From NCBI RefSeq assembly GCF_000342005.1, contig NZ_AOHO01000045.1:248001-312000 (forward strand): a DNA stretch of 64,000 bases, in the 5' to 3' direction. Shown piece by piece: positions 54,480-63,600 of this stretch; within the stretch, counting starts at the first letter, position 1; each line of letters begins with the position of its first letter. The notes beneath the pieces were generated by a model, which saw nothing but the letters and a program-made list of their open reading frames with translations, was not told the DNA's origin and searched no databases. This DNA is from Amycolatopsis decaplanina DSM 44594 (GTDB lineage Bacteria > Actinomycetota > Actinomycetes > Mycobacteriales > Pseudonocardiaceae). A program made the translations under genes and the position numbers.

Positions 54480-55110
54480 CCAGGTTCGTCGAACAGCCCC
54501 GCGCCACCGCATACGCCGGTTTCGGCCATCCGAAGCTCGACTCGTCGGCCGCTTCGCGGTCTCCTGCGAGCTCCGCGGCGATGCTGCGGACCTGTTCGTA
54601 ACCGGTCATGGCCGGAAACGTCGGTGCCCGGCCGTAGCTTTTCATGCCCGCCAGAAACAAGTTCTTCTCCGGGTGGGTGAGTTCCTTCGCGCCGTGCGGG
54701 TAGACGGTTCGTCAGGTCGTGGCGGAAGCCGGACAGTGTCACCACTTCGCCGACGTCGTCGAGCCGCTGTCCGGCGGACGAGATCAGGGTCAACCGCCCG
54801 TCTCCGTCGCGTCCGACGGTCTCGGTGCGGAACCCTGTCACGACGGTGATCCGCCCCGACTCCACCGCCGCTTGGGCGCGCAGGCCGAGAGCGCCTCGGG
54901 CGGAGAGCTGGTCCGCCTCGCCGCCGCCGGAATCGCCTTGCATCGCAGCGCCGGCTAGCGCACGGTCGGCATCCGCGAACGCATCTTCGAGCACGACGGC
55001 GTATGGTGCGACACCGTTTTCCTTGAACGTCGCAGTTCTGTCAACTGAAGTTCGCGCGTTATCGCGGTTCGGCGAGTCCCGGGGGCGTCGGGAAATCGCG
55101 CACCACACCG
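54480..55110 (-). pseudogene. Decayed FAD-dependent oxidoreductase (ArsO-like flavoprotein)
   Basis: Blocks alternate between two frames: GGGEADQLSARGALG-LRAQAAVESGRITVVTGFRTE and VVTLSGFRHDL in one, then NLFLAGMKSYGRAPTF-PAMTGYEQVRSIAAELAGDREAAD in another, then back to ETGVCGGAGLFD. That order is the C-terminal half of a flavin monooxygenase-like family. The N-terminal FAD-binding half is missing. No start or ribosome site. Confidence 0.6.
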
Positions 55111-55324
55111 GTTTCAGGTGGCGGTGAGGTGGATGTCCCGGCGACCTGGTGCGTACACGGAAAGTGTTTGGGCCGATCGCGTGATACGCGTACCGGACCG
55201 GAGAGACGCATAGGCGTCGGCTAATGTCGGTGGTACGGTCCTTCGCGGTCGAGAAACCTCATCAAATGATCATTGCCTCGTCCCGTATTCAGAGATGGGC
55301 CTTCGGAAACAGAGAGTATGAGTA

Positions 55325-55693
55325 GTGGATTTCGACGCACTGATCGCCGAACTGCGGACGCTGCGGGACAACGTCACCGGAGTGACCGACACGGTGATAG
55401 CCGCGGTCGACGGAATACCGATAGTCGCCGACGCGGCGAAGAACATCGACCCCGCGGAGGTCTCCGCGCTCGCCGCAGCGAACCTCGGGATTGCGCGGCA
55501 GGCGGCCGAGGTTACCGGCAAAGGAAAGCTGCGGCAGACCGTGGTGTTCAGCAGTGACGGTTACATGGCCGTTTACGCCATTGACCGGATGGCGCTCATG
55601 GTCATCATGGGAGACCGTCAGCTGAATGTCGGACGCCTTCTTTTCGAATGCCGCCCGGTCATCGACCGGATCAGCTCGATACTGGCCGCTTAG
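55325..55693 (+). CDS. Roadblock/LC7-domain protein A
   Basis: 122 residues from GTG 55325. Roadblock/LC7 pattern: V-T-G-V-T-D-T-V-I-A-A-V-D-G-I-P-I-V-A-D at the N-terminus, A-A-N-L-G-I-A-R-Q-A-A-E, then G-Y-M-A-V-Y-A-I-D-R-M-A-L-M-V-I-M. In bacteria these usually regulate small GTPases (MglB-MglA; actinobacterial conservons). No GTPase gene is adjacent. First of three genes spaced 22-25 bases apart. Confidence 0.82.
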   Translation: MDFDALIAELRTLRDNVTGVTDTVIAAVDGIPIVADAAKNIDPAEVSALAAANLGIARQAAEVTGKGKLRQTVVFSSDGYMAVYAIDRMALMVIMGDRQLNVGRLLFECRPVIDRISSILAA

Positions 55694-55718
55694 CCGTCAA
55701 ACGAAGAAAGTGAGTTCG

Positions 55719-56090
55719 ATGAATATCGAAAACGCGCTGAAGGAATCCATGTCGATCGCCGGAGCCGTCGGTGTCGCGCTGGTCGATTACGAGAGCGGGA
55801 TGTCGCTCGGCACCAGCGGGGGCGGTGATTGGCTCAACCTGGAAGTCGCGGCGGCGGGGAACACCGATGTCGTCAGATCGAAGATGCGGGTCATGTCCGC
55901 GCTCGCGCTCAACGACAGCATCGAGGACATCCTCATCACGTTGCACCGCCAGTACCATTTGATCCGGTTGCTGGATTCCATGAGCGCCAGGAGTTCCCTG
56001 TTCCTGTACCTGGTGCTGGACCGGGATCAGGCGAATCTCGCGCTGGCCCGGCACTACCTCAAGCGCATCGAGGCGGAGTTGCAGGTCTGA
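55719..56090 (+). CDS. Roadblock/LC7-like protein B
   Basis: 123 residues from ATG 55719 (AAAGTGAG upstream). Related fold: A-L-K-E-S-M-S-I-A-G-A-V-G-V-A-L-V-D-Y-E-S-G-M-S-L-G, then S-I-E-D-I-L-I-T-L-H-R-Q-Y-H-L-I-R-L-L and S-S-L-F-L-Y-L-V-L-D-R-D-Q-A-N-L-A-L-A-R. It diverges from protein A, so the pair could form a heterodimer. Confidence 0.75.
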   Translation: MNIENALKESMSIAGAVGVALVDYESGMSLGTSGGGDWLNLEVAAAGNTDVVRSKMRVMSALALNDSIEDILITLHRQYHLIRLLDSMSARSSLFLYLVLDRDQANLALARHYLKRIEAELQV

Positions 56091-56112
56091 AGACGAACGG
56101 AGGAAGCCGGCG

Positions 56113-56889
56113 ATGACCGGAGGCGCGTCCAGTCACCATGCACTCGTCGCCGGCTCGGCGCTCATGGGCGGTCTCGGCTCGTTGTTCCCGGCGGGGTTGA
56201 AGCTCATCGGCGATCGACTCGAATTCGTGTTCGTCCTGCCCGACGGCCGGAACGGCCACCACGCCACGGATACCGAACCGTCGGACCATCCGTTCGTCGC
56301 GGTGAAGGAGCGGATGCGGCTCGGTGCCGTCACTTCGATACCGCCGCCACGGTTCTTCCTCGACACCGACAGCAGATGGACGCGGCTTCACGTGGAGCTC
56401 ACCGGACTCGCCGTCCGGGCGGTGATCGTGCTGCCGGACGAGCTCACAGCGCGGTCGCTCAACGCGCCGTTCCTCGGCTGCTGGCAGGCTCAGGTCCCCG
56501 GTGCCGTGCGGCTCGCGGTGGACGAGATCGCGCGGATCCTCGCGCGGTGCCACCACCGGGCCGGAGGACCGGAACCGCTGATCGACCTGGAACTGGGTTA
56601 TGTGCCGGACCGGAACTTCGAGGCCGTGTTCGCCCGCGCCCACGAGCCGGTCAGGCCCTTCATCGCGCCTGTCCGTCCGGCGTTCAAGATGCGCTGGAAC
56701 GCGGTGACACCGGCGCAGCGCAAGGCTTTCACCGGTGAGTTGATCGACGTCACGACCACGGGCCGGTGGCTCCGCCGCAGGCCGACCGCGACGATCATGG
56801 GACTCGAAGTGGACTTGCCGCCGGCGCTCTCGCCGCGGCTCCGCGTCGGCCGCGAAGGGACGACACGATCGGAGAGCGGGTGGTCGTGA
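56113..56889 (+). CDS. Unknown protein in the double-roadblock operon
   Basis: 258 residues from ATG 56113 (ACGGAGGA upstream). No signal peptide; one mildly hydrophobic N-terminal stretch (ALVAGSALMGGLGSLFPAGLKL). It has strand-rich segments (LEFVFVLPDGRNG, RLHVELTGLAVRAVIVLPDEL), a helix V-D-E-I-A-R-I-L-A-R-C-H-H-R, and a basic C-terminus with K-M-R-W-N and T-G-R-W-L-R-R-R-P. No P-loop. The stop codon lies inside palindrome R4, which may have trimmed the native end. Possibly the effector or anchor of the roadblock pair. Confidence 0.6.
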   Translation: MTGGASSHHALVAGSALMGGLGSLFPAGLKLIGDRLEFVFVLPDGRNGHHATDTEPSDHPFVAVKERMRLGAVTSIPPPRFFLDTDSRWTRLHVELTGLAVRAVIVLPDELTARSLNAPFLGCWQAQVPGAVRLAVDEIARILARCHHRAGGPEPLIDLELGYVPDRNFEAVFARAHEPVRPFIAPVRPAFKMRWNAVTPAQRKAFTGELIDVTTTGRWLRRRPTATIMGLEVDLPPALSPRLRVGREGTTRSESGWS

Positions 56890-56930
56890 GTGGCGTTTCG
56901 GGTCAGAACCCGAAACGCCACTCACGACCA
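56881..56930. repeat. GTGAGTGG palindromic repeat, copy R4 (different stem)
   Basis: Perfect 23-bp arms (56881-56903 / 56908-56930), centre CAGA. The ends GTCGTGAGTGG/CCACTCACGAC match the other copies, but the inner stem is CGTTTCGGGT instead of TAAGGACGGTT. The stop codon of the preceding gene (TGA 56887-56889) is inside the left arm. Confidence 0.9.
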
Positions 56931-57014
56931 TCTGGACCTGCGCCGTCCCGCCTGACAGCGTGGCTTCCGCGATCGGGTGCCCAGCGGGGCACGTAAGGCA
57001 TCGGTTCAGCCGGT

Positions 57015-57056
57015 CGTGAGTGGTAAGGACGGTTCTAACCGTCCTTACCACTCACG
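57015..57056. repeat. GTGAGTGG palindromic repeat, copy R5
   Basis: 20-bp perfect core arms (57015-57034 / 57037-57056), centre CT, same stem as R1 and R2. A lone right half (GCCACTCACGACCG) follows at about 57073-57086. Together they lie just downstream of the protease stop at 57090 (minus strand). Confidence 0.9.
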
Positions 57057-57089
57057 AGCCCCACCACTTTCCGCCACTCACGACCGTCG

Positions 57090-58214
57090 TCAGGCGGTGA
57101 CGAGTGACAGGCCGTAGGTCTGCAGGATCTCGTTCACCGGCTGGAACCAGGTCTCGCCGCCGGAACCACAGTTGCCCCAGCCACCGGAGGTGACTCCCTG
57201 CGCCTGGTCGCCGGTGATGAAGGAGCCGCCGGAGTCGCCGGGTTCCGCGCAGACGTTGGTGCGGGTCATCTGGTGGACCGCGCCCTGCGAGTAGTTGACC
57301 GTCTCGTTGTGCCCCAGCACGGTGCCGCAGTGCCAGTGCGTCGTCGAACCGGACCGGCACACCGAGGTGCCGACCGGCGCGACCCACGAGCCGCGGACGA
57401 GCGCGTCGCTCACGGTGCCCCAGCCGAGGACGACCGGCGCGGTCCACCAGCCGTTGCCGATCCGGATGAACGCGTAGTCGTTGCCGGGGAAGGAAGAACC
57501 GGCGAAGCTGCCCATCGCCGAGCCGTCCCAGCCGACGACCGAGCTGCCGGTGCCGCCGCAGTGGCCGGCGCTGACGAATCCACCGTGGACGGAGAACCCG
57601 ATCGAGCAGCGGGTGTTCCCGTTGATGTAATACGGGTCGCCGCCGACGGTGCCCGCCGCGAACGGTTCGGCCTTGGGTGCGGAGACCACTGTGACCGGGC
57701 CGGATTTCCTTGCCCGGGCAAGGAAGTCGTCGACGTCGGAACCGTGCGCGCCCGGTCGCACCGCGACCACGACGCTGCCGCTGCGCGGATCGGCGCGCCA
57801 GCCGCTGACGGCGGCGGGGGCGGGCCGGGTCTTGGCCGACAAGTCGATTTCGGCCTTGGCCGCGTCGAGCTCGGCCGCGCTGACCGCGACCGCGGTGGGT
57901 TCGGCGCCGGCCCGCCGGACGGCGGAGGCCGCCGCGGGATCGGTCACCCCTACGACGAGTTCGCCGCGCGCCGGATCGAACCAGGCGCCGCCGAACGCCG
58001 CACCGGCGGCCTGCCGGGCGGCGGGCAGCACACGCGAGGCGGTCATTTCCTGGGTGAGCCGGGCCGAGGCCTGCGCGGCGGTGAGCCCCAGGTCCCGCTG
58101 CATGGCGGCGATCAGACCGGGTGAAGCCTGCGCGACCGGGGCGAGGGCGGCGGAAGTGAGACTCGCGGTCAGGACGGCGGCGCCGCCGAGTGCCAGGGCG
58201 ATTCTTCGACGCAT
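57090..58214 (-). CDS. Secreted streptogrisin/alpha-lytic-type serine protease (S1E) with prodomain
   Basis: 374 residues from ATG 58214, GGAGG seven bases upstream. Signal peptide 1-30, prodomain about 31-186 (S1 pro-peptide pattern), mature enzyme from about 187. Triad His218 (S-A-G-H-C-G), Asp246 (N-D-Y-A-F-I) and Ser328 (G-D-S-G-G-S). Paired Cys near 203/219, 286/296 and 322/349 fit the conserved disulfides. Autoprocessing extracellular protease. Confidence 0.93.
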   Translation of the reverse strand: MRRRIALALGGAAVLTASLTSAALAPVAQASPGLIAAMQRDLGLTAAQASARLTQEMTASRVLPAARQAAGAAFGGAWFDPARGELVVGVTDPAAASAVRRAGAEPTAVAVSAAELDAAKAEIDLSAKTRPAPAAVSGWRADPRSGSVVVAVRPGAHGSDVDDFLARARKSGPVTVVSAPKAEPFAAGTVGGDPYYINGNTRCSIGFSVHGGFVSAGHCGGTGSSVVGWDGSAMGSFAGSSFPGNDYAFIRIGNGWWTAPVVLGWGTVSDALVRGSWVAPVGTSVCRSGSTTHWHCGTVLGHNETVNYSQGAVHQMTRTNVCAEPGDSGGSFITGDQAQGVTSGGWGNCGSGGETWFQPVNEILQTYGLSLVTA

Positions 58215-58453
58215 GGTTACTCCTCCAAGGCCGGGGGAAAGAAACACACTGCCCGCCGAGTGTGCGGCCGAGGTCTGGGAAAGGGCGAGGAATGTCCGGT
58301 CTTCTGTCCGGAATTCACAAGAGCGAACGCCGTCGGATCGAACGGTTCCGATCACCTCGGAGCCGCGCCCGCCATCGTCTACTTAGGACAATCAGGTGCT
58401 CGGGTCTCGGGCCCTCCGAGCGCCCTCGCGGCGGTTCCAGTACGTTGCCGGAT

Positions 58454-60103
58454 ATGACCGCGTCGCCGGAGGATGTGCCGGAGCAGGTGCTGCGCACCTC
58501 GATCGTCGAGCGGTTGTTCGCCCGCGAGGCGGACCCGCGCCCGCTGTTCACGCATCAAGACCACAGTGCCGGCGTGGACAACACGGTCACCTGGACGGAA
58601 TTCGTCTCCCGGGTGCGTGTGGTCGCGGGGGCACTGCGCCTGGTCACACGGCCGGGTGATCGCGCCGCTGTGCTCACCGGCCAGGACCTGAATTACCCCT
58701 TGGCGTTCTTCGGGGCACTCGCCGCCGGCCTGGTGGCCGTGCCGTTGATGGCACCGGGCAGTCCGTCTCAGCGCGGCAGGCTCGCCGGTGTGCTGGCGGA
58801 CTGCGGCGCACGGGTTTGGCTGACCTCTTCGTCCGCCGCCGCGAAGGTGTGCGAAGCCGGCACGCCGGACCACCTGATCGTGGTCGACGAACTCTCCGGG
58901 CCGGGTGCCGATCCGCTCCCCGTCGCGCCGGAAAGCCCCGCGTATCTGCAGTACACGTCCGGGTCGACACGAGAGCCCGCCGGTGCCGTCATCCCGCATA
59001 GGGCGGTCGCCGCCGCCTGCTGGCAGGCGAGCCGGGCCTACGCCGTCGACGAGGGCACGACCTGTGCCGGCTGGATCCCGTTCTTCCACGACATGGGCCT
59101 GATCCAGCTTCTGTGCCTGCCGGTCCACGCGGGGGCACGATCGGTGTTCATGTCGCCCGCCGAGTTCGTGCACCGTCCCGCGAGATGGCTGCGTCAGCTC
59201 GCCGATCACCCGGCCGTGTTCACCGCCGCGCCGAACTTCGCGTTCGACCTGGCCGTCGAAGCCGCCGAAGAGGCGGGGGACGAACTCGATCTTTCCGATG
59301 TCCGGATCGCGCTCAACGGCGCCGAGCCGGTTCGGGCGCGCACGGTCGAGCGTTTCCTGGAGGCCTTCGGCCCGCGCGGATTCCGGGCCGAAGCCCACCG
59401 CCCGTCCTACGGCCTGGCCGAGGCCACCGTGTACGTCGCGAGCGCGGGCGCCGAGGGACCGCGAGGGGCGGTGTTCGACAGGGAGGCCCTCGCGCAGGGC
59501 CGGGCGATCGAGGTGCCGGACGGCCAGGAACTCGTCTCTGTCGGCCGTCCGCTCGGACAGCGGGTCCGGATCGTCCGCGACGGGGTGGCGCAGCCCGACG
59601 GCCTGGCCGGGGAGATCTGGATCCACGGGCCGAACGTCGCGGCGGGGTACTGGGGCCGCGGCGACGCCACGGCGTTCGGGGGCGAACTCGACGGCGTCGG
59701 CGGCTGGCTGCGCACCGGTGACCTCGGTGTGTTCCACCGCGGCGACCTCTACATCACCGGGAGGCTCAAGGACCTCATCGTCATCGACGGCCGCAACTTC
59801 CACCCGCAGGACATCGAAGCGGTGGCGGGGGAAGCGCATCCGGCGATCCGCCGCGACCGTGTCGCCGCATTCGGTGTCACCGACGAAAGGGGAGAAGGGG
59901 CCATGCTGGTGGCCGAATGGGAAAAGAACGCCGAAGCTGATGTCAGAGAAGTGACGAGAGTGGTACTGCGCGCTGTTTCAAGGGAACATGATCTGACGTT
60001 GCGATCGGTACGGCTGGTTCCCTCCGGTGAGCTTCCGCGCACTTCCAGTGGCAAGGTCGCGCGAGCCGCGGCGAAGGCGCGTTATAGTCGGCCCCGTGGG
60101 TGA
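58454..60103 (+). CDS. Fatty acyl-AMP ligase (FAAL-type ANL enzyme)
   Basis: 549 residues from ATG 58454. FAAL features: Y-L-Q-Y-T-S-G-S-T (with T-R-E-P-A-G in place of the usual R-x-P-K-G), A-G-W-I-P-F-F-H-D-M-G-L-I, Y-G-L-A-E-A-T-V-Y, R-T-G-D-L-G, I-D-G-R-N-F-H-P-Q-D-I-E and a C-terminal T-S-S-G-K. FAALs adenylate fatty acids and load them on a carrier protein rather than CoA. The next gene, overlapping by eight bases, is such a carrier. Confidence 0.9.
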   Translation: MTASPEDVPEQVLRTSIVERLFAREADPRPLFTHQDHSAGVDNTVTWTEFVSRVRVVAGALRLVTRPGDRAAVLTGQDLNYPLAFFGALAAGLVAVPLMAPGSPSQRGRLAGVLADCGARVWLTSSSAAAKVCEAGTPDHLIVVDELSGPGADPLPVAPESPAYLQYTSGSTREPAGAVIPHRAVAAACWQASRAYAVDEGTTCAGWIPFFHDMGLIQLLCLPVHAGARSVFMSPAEFVHRPARWLRQLADHPAVFTAAPNFAFDLAVEAAEEAGDELDLSDVRIALNGAEPVRARTVERFLEAFGPRGFRAEAHRPSYGLAEATVYVASAGAEGPRGAVFDREALAQGRAIEVPDGQELVSVGRPLGQRVRIVRDGVAQPDGLAGEIWIHGPNVAAGYWGRGDATAFGGELDGVGGWLRTGDLGVFHRGDLYITGRLKDLIVIDGRNFHPQDIEAVAGEAHPAIRRDRVAAFGVTDERGEGAMLVAEWEKNAEADVREVTRVVLRAVSREHDLTLRSVRLVPSGELPRTSSGKVARAAAKARYSRPRG

Positions 60104-60359
60104 TCACCGCGCGGAGGTCGTGAAGGTCGTCAGTGAGACTTTTCGGCTTGATCCCGCCGAAATCGAGTCCGACGCGCCGCTCGAAGAGCTGGGTATCGAC
60201 TCCAAGGGACGGATAAAACTCCTGTCGGCGCTGGAGATCTACCACGACGTGAGGATTGATCTGGACCAGCTGGACCGGTTCACCGACATCGGGTCGGTGG
60301 CCGAAGTGCTCGCAGAGGCACTCGGCGGTAAAGCCGACGGATCCGACGAAAGGCGCTGA
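60096..60359 (+). CDS. Acyl carrier protein
   Basis: 87 residues from GTG 60096, overlapping the FAAL stop. Phosphopantetheine attachment Ser36 in L-G-I-D-S-K-G, where the usual Leu after Ser is Lys. Four-helix ACP length and acidity are normal. It accepts the acyl group from the FAAL. Five bases separate it from the secreted-protein gene at 60365. Confidence 0.88.
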   Translation: MGDHRAEVVKVVSETFRLDPAEIESDAPLEELGIDSKGRIKLLSALEIYHDVRIDLDQLDRFTDIGSVAEVLAEALGGKADGSDERR

Positions 60360-60364
60360 AAAGA

Positions 60365-60676
60365 ATGAGCGGGGGCTTCACCGCGGCGACCGATGCGCTT
60401 TCATCGGCGTCGAAGAACATCGGAAAGCTGACGGAGCAGTTGCTCGAAGACAACCCGGATCTGTCGAGCACACCGGTGAACGCGGCCGGTTTCGGCCAGG
60501 CGCACGGCGACCACGCGAAGAAGTACACCGATGGGGTGGCGGCGTTGTGGGCGTCGGTCCAGGGTTACAGCAGCACACTCGGCTCGTTCGGCACGAACCT
60601 CGCCACCGCGGGCACCGCGTACGGCACCAACGAGGACGAGCAGAAGAACAAGATCACCAAGACGGGGATGCGCTAG
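60365..60676 (+). CDS. Small type VII secretion-related helical protein (ESX/WXG-like)
   Basis: 103 residues. Two long helices separated by a short break (L-T-E-Q-L-L-E-D-N-P-D-L-S-S-T and Y-T-D-G-V-A-A-L-W-A-S-V-Q-G-Y), lengths typical of ESX-type substrates, followed by a flexible tail. The WXG motif itself is not exact (LWASVQG). Stop overlaps the next start by one base (TAGTG). Confidence 0.65.
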   Translation: MSGGFTAATDALSSASKNIGKLTEQLLEDNPDLSSTPVNAAGFGQAHGDHAKKYTDGVAALWASVQGYSSTLGSFGTNLATAGTAYGTNEDEQKNKITKTGMR

Positions 60677-63600
60677 TGGCCACCAAAACCACCTGGACCG
60701 ACGTCAAGGCCGTCCTCGACGACCCGGCTGTTCCGGCCGAGCAGAAGACCAAACTCATCGGCTCGTGGATGCGGACGCATCCGGCGCCTCCGCCGTGGAC
60801 GGCGGACCAGGAGCCGGAGGAGATCAAGCAGAAGCGCAAGGAAGCCGAGAAGTACGCGGCGTCCTACAACGCCCTTCCGTTCCTGCCTTACGACGACGAC
60901 GTCGACAAGGTCTACAAGGACGCGAAGGGCGCGGGCGATCAGGCCAGCTTCAACCGCAAGGAAGAAACGAAGGCCGTCGACGAAGGCAACAAGAAACTCG
61001 ACGGCACCAAGGAACCCACCGCGGAGGGTGCCGGGACCAAGACGTCGGACGAGATCTTCGACGCCGCCGCGCCCGCGCTCAAGGTCTTCCAGACCTTCGG
61101 CTCGCTGCTGGCGAAGCTCCCGGAAGACTGCCGGGGCAACACCCGTGCGCTCGACTTCGAGAAGGACATCAAGAAGCCGTTCGACGAGCAGCGCGGCATC
61201 AGCTTCAAGAACTTCGTCGACGACGCCGCCCACTTCAAGACCGGCTCGAAGACCGTCGACAAGGCCATCCAGGACACCGGTTCCCAGCTGAACACCCTTT
61301 ACGGGACCTGGACCGGGAAGGCCGCGGACGCCTCGTCGGACAACTACAACGAGAAGATCCTCCCCAAGGCCAAGAAACTCTCCCAGACACTGAACAACGC
61401 GAGCGAAGCGACGCTGCACACCACCGCCACGGTGTTCAAACTGTGCAAGGGCAAGGCCGACACGGTCATCGATCTCTACAAGGAGATCGTCGGCAAAGCG
61501 GACTTCCCGATGGCGCAGAAGGTCATCGCCATCGCCGCCGGTGAGAAGAGCGGCAAGGAGGACCTCGGCGCGATCGCGGGCTGGATGGACGTCAACTTCG
61601 GCTCCAACCTCGTCCAGCAGTTGAACAACGACGGCTGCTGCGACGACGACGAGTTCAAGAAGGCGGGCCAGAACCTCGCCAAGCAGTGGATCCAGAAACA
61701 GTTCATCCCCGAGATGTGGACCATCATCTACGAGGGCTTCGCCAAGTCCTGCAAGGAAACCAAGGATTTCGTCGACCAGGCCTACGACGAACTCGACAAG
61801 GTGATGGGCAAGGTCAAGAACGAGTTCGAAGGCGCGGGTGACAAGGGCGGCACCGACGGCAAGGGTGGCGCGGGCGGACCCGGCGGCACGGGCGGCGGCC
61901 CCGGCGGCGGTCAGGGCCCGGACTTCACCGGTGGTCAGGGTGGTCCCGGCGGCGGTCCTGGAGGTGGCCCCGGCGGTGGCCAAGGAACGGGTGGTCCCGG
62001 CGGCGGACCTGGCGGTGGACCCGGGGGTGGTCCGGGCAACGGCCCGGACTTCACCGGAGGCACCGGCGGTGGACCGGGCGGCGGCCCAGAGGGTAGCTCC
62101 GGCGGCGGTCCCGGCGGTGGCCAAGGAACCGGTGGTTCCGGTCCGGGCGGCGGCACCGGCCCGGCAGGGCAGGTCAAGCCCCCGCCGGTCCCGGACGTGA
62201 ACATTCCCGAGGGCGGATCCGGATCGCCGGGCGGCCCCGGTGGTGGACCGGACGCGAACAAGGACCAGACGTCACCTTCGGGCTCGGCCCCGCCGCCGTC
62301 GAACGGCGACGAGCAGAAGGCCGCGGCCGAAGAGGCGAAGAAACAAGCCGCGGCGGCGGCCGAGAACGCCAAGAAGCAGGCTTCGGAGGCGCTGGGCAAG
62401 CTGGGCGACGGCCCGACGGGTACCGACCTCGGTGGTTCCGGTGGCTCCGGCCCGGGCGGTTCAGGACCGGGTGGCGGCACCGGCGGCGGTCCCGGTGGTG
62501 GGGGCAACACGGACGCCGCGGCCGAAGCCAAGGCAGCGGCCGAGAAGGCCGGCGAAGAGGCGAAGAAGCAGGCGTCCAAGGCGCTGAACAAGCTGGGCGA
62601 CGCCCCCGGCGGCATGGGTGACTCCGACGCCAAGGACTCCGACTCCAAGGGCTCCGACGAGAAGGCCGCCGAGGAGGCGAAGAAGAAGGCCTCCGAAGCC
62701 TTGGACAAGCTCGGCGACGAGCTGCCCGGCGAAGACGGTGACAAGCTGACCGGTGACAAACCCGGTGAAGACGGCGACAAGGCCGAGGACGGCGAACGCG
62801 AGACTCTCAAGGTCAAGCAAGGCGACAAGACCTTCGAGATGACCGAGCCGGACAAAGACGGCGAGATGGAGATCAAGATCGGGGACGGTTCCGGACCCGC
62901 CAAGGACTTCAAGCTCGACTGGACCGGTGACGGTGACGAGTCCAAGCTGGGCTCCACACCCGATTCGGACGACGGGAAGCCGGACAAGGACGGTGTCCAC
63001 CGTCCGGGACCGGACGGCAAGATCCACATCCAGGACGGCGATGTGAAGATCACCGCCGAGCGTCCCGATGGTCCGTCCGGGCCGACGGTCGTCACCGTCG
63101 ACGACGGCACCGGCAAGCCGACCACGTACACCCTCGGGGAGGACAAGCCCTCCACGGACAAGGCGTCGCACCCGGCGACTCCCGTCACCGGGACGGTGCA
63201 GCCCGAGTCCAAGACGGGGTTCACCCCGCACCACGGTGGCGGCGGAACCGTCCCCGACGGGATCCGTGCCGGTGACATCAGCGGTGGCGGTTCCGGTGGT
63301 GGCGGTGGTTTCGGCGGCGGTGGTGCTTCGGCGCCGTCGATGCCCTTCGAAACCGCGAGCCCCGCGACGGGCCAGTCGCTGACCGAAGGCGTGCACACCG
63401 GCGGGGGTGGGACACATCAGCCGCAACCCGTGGCGTCGGGTGCTCCGTCCGCTCCGATGGGCGGCCCGGCAGGCCAGTCGTTCGGCGGCGGCGCCATGCC
63501 GCCGATGGGCGGCATGGGTGCGGGCGGAGCGGGCGGTCAGGGCGGCGGAGATCAGGAACGGACCAACCGCGCGTACCGGATCGAGGGCGAGGTGTTCGAC

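Noticed and set aside
61935..63398. Long minus-strand open frame of 487 codons opposite the Gly-rich protein
   Set aside because: It is the antisense of GGC/GGT-rich repeats, gives Pro/Ser low complexity, and has no ribosome site; codon periodicity favours the plus-strand gene.
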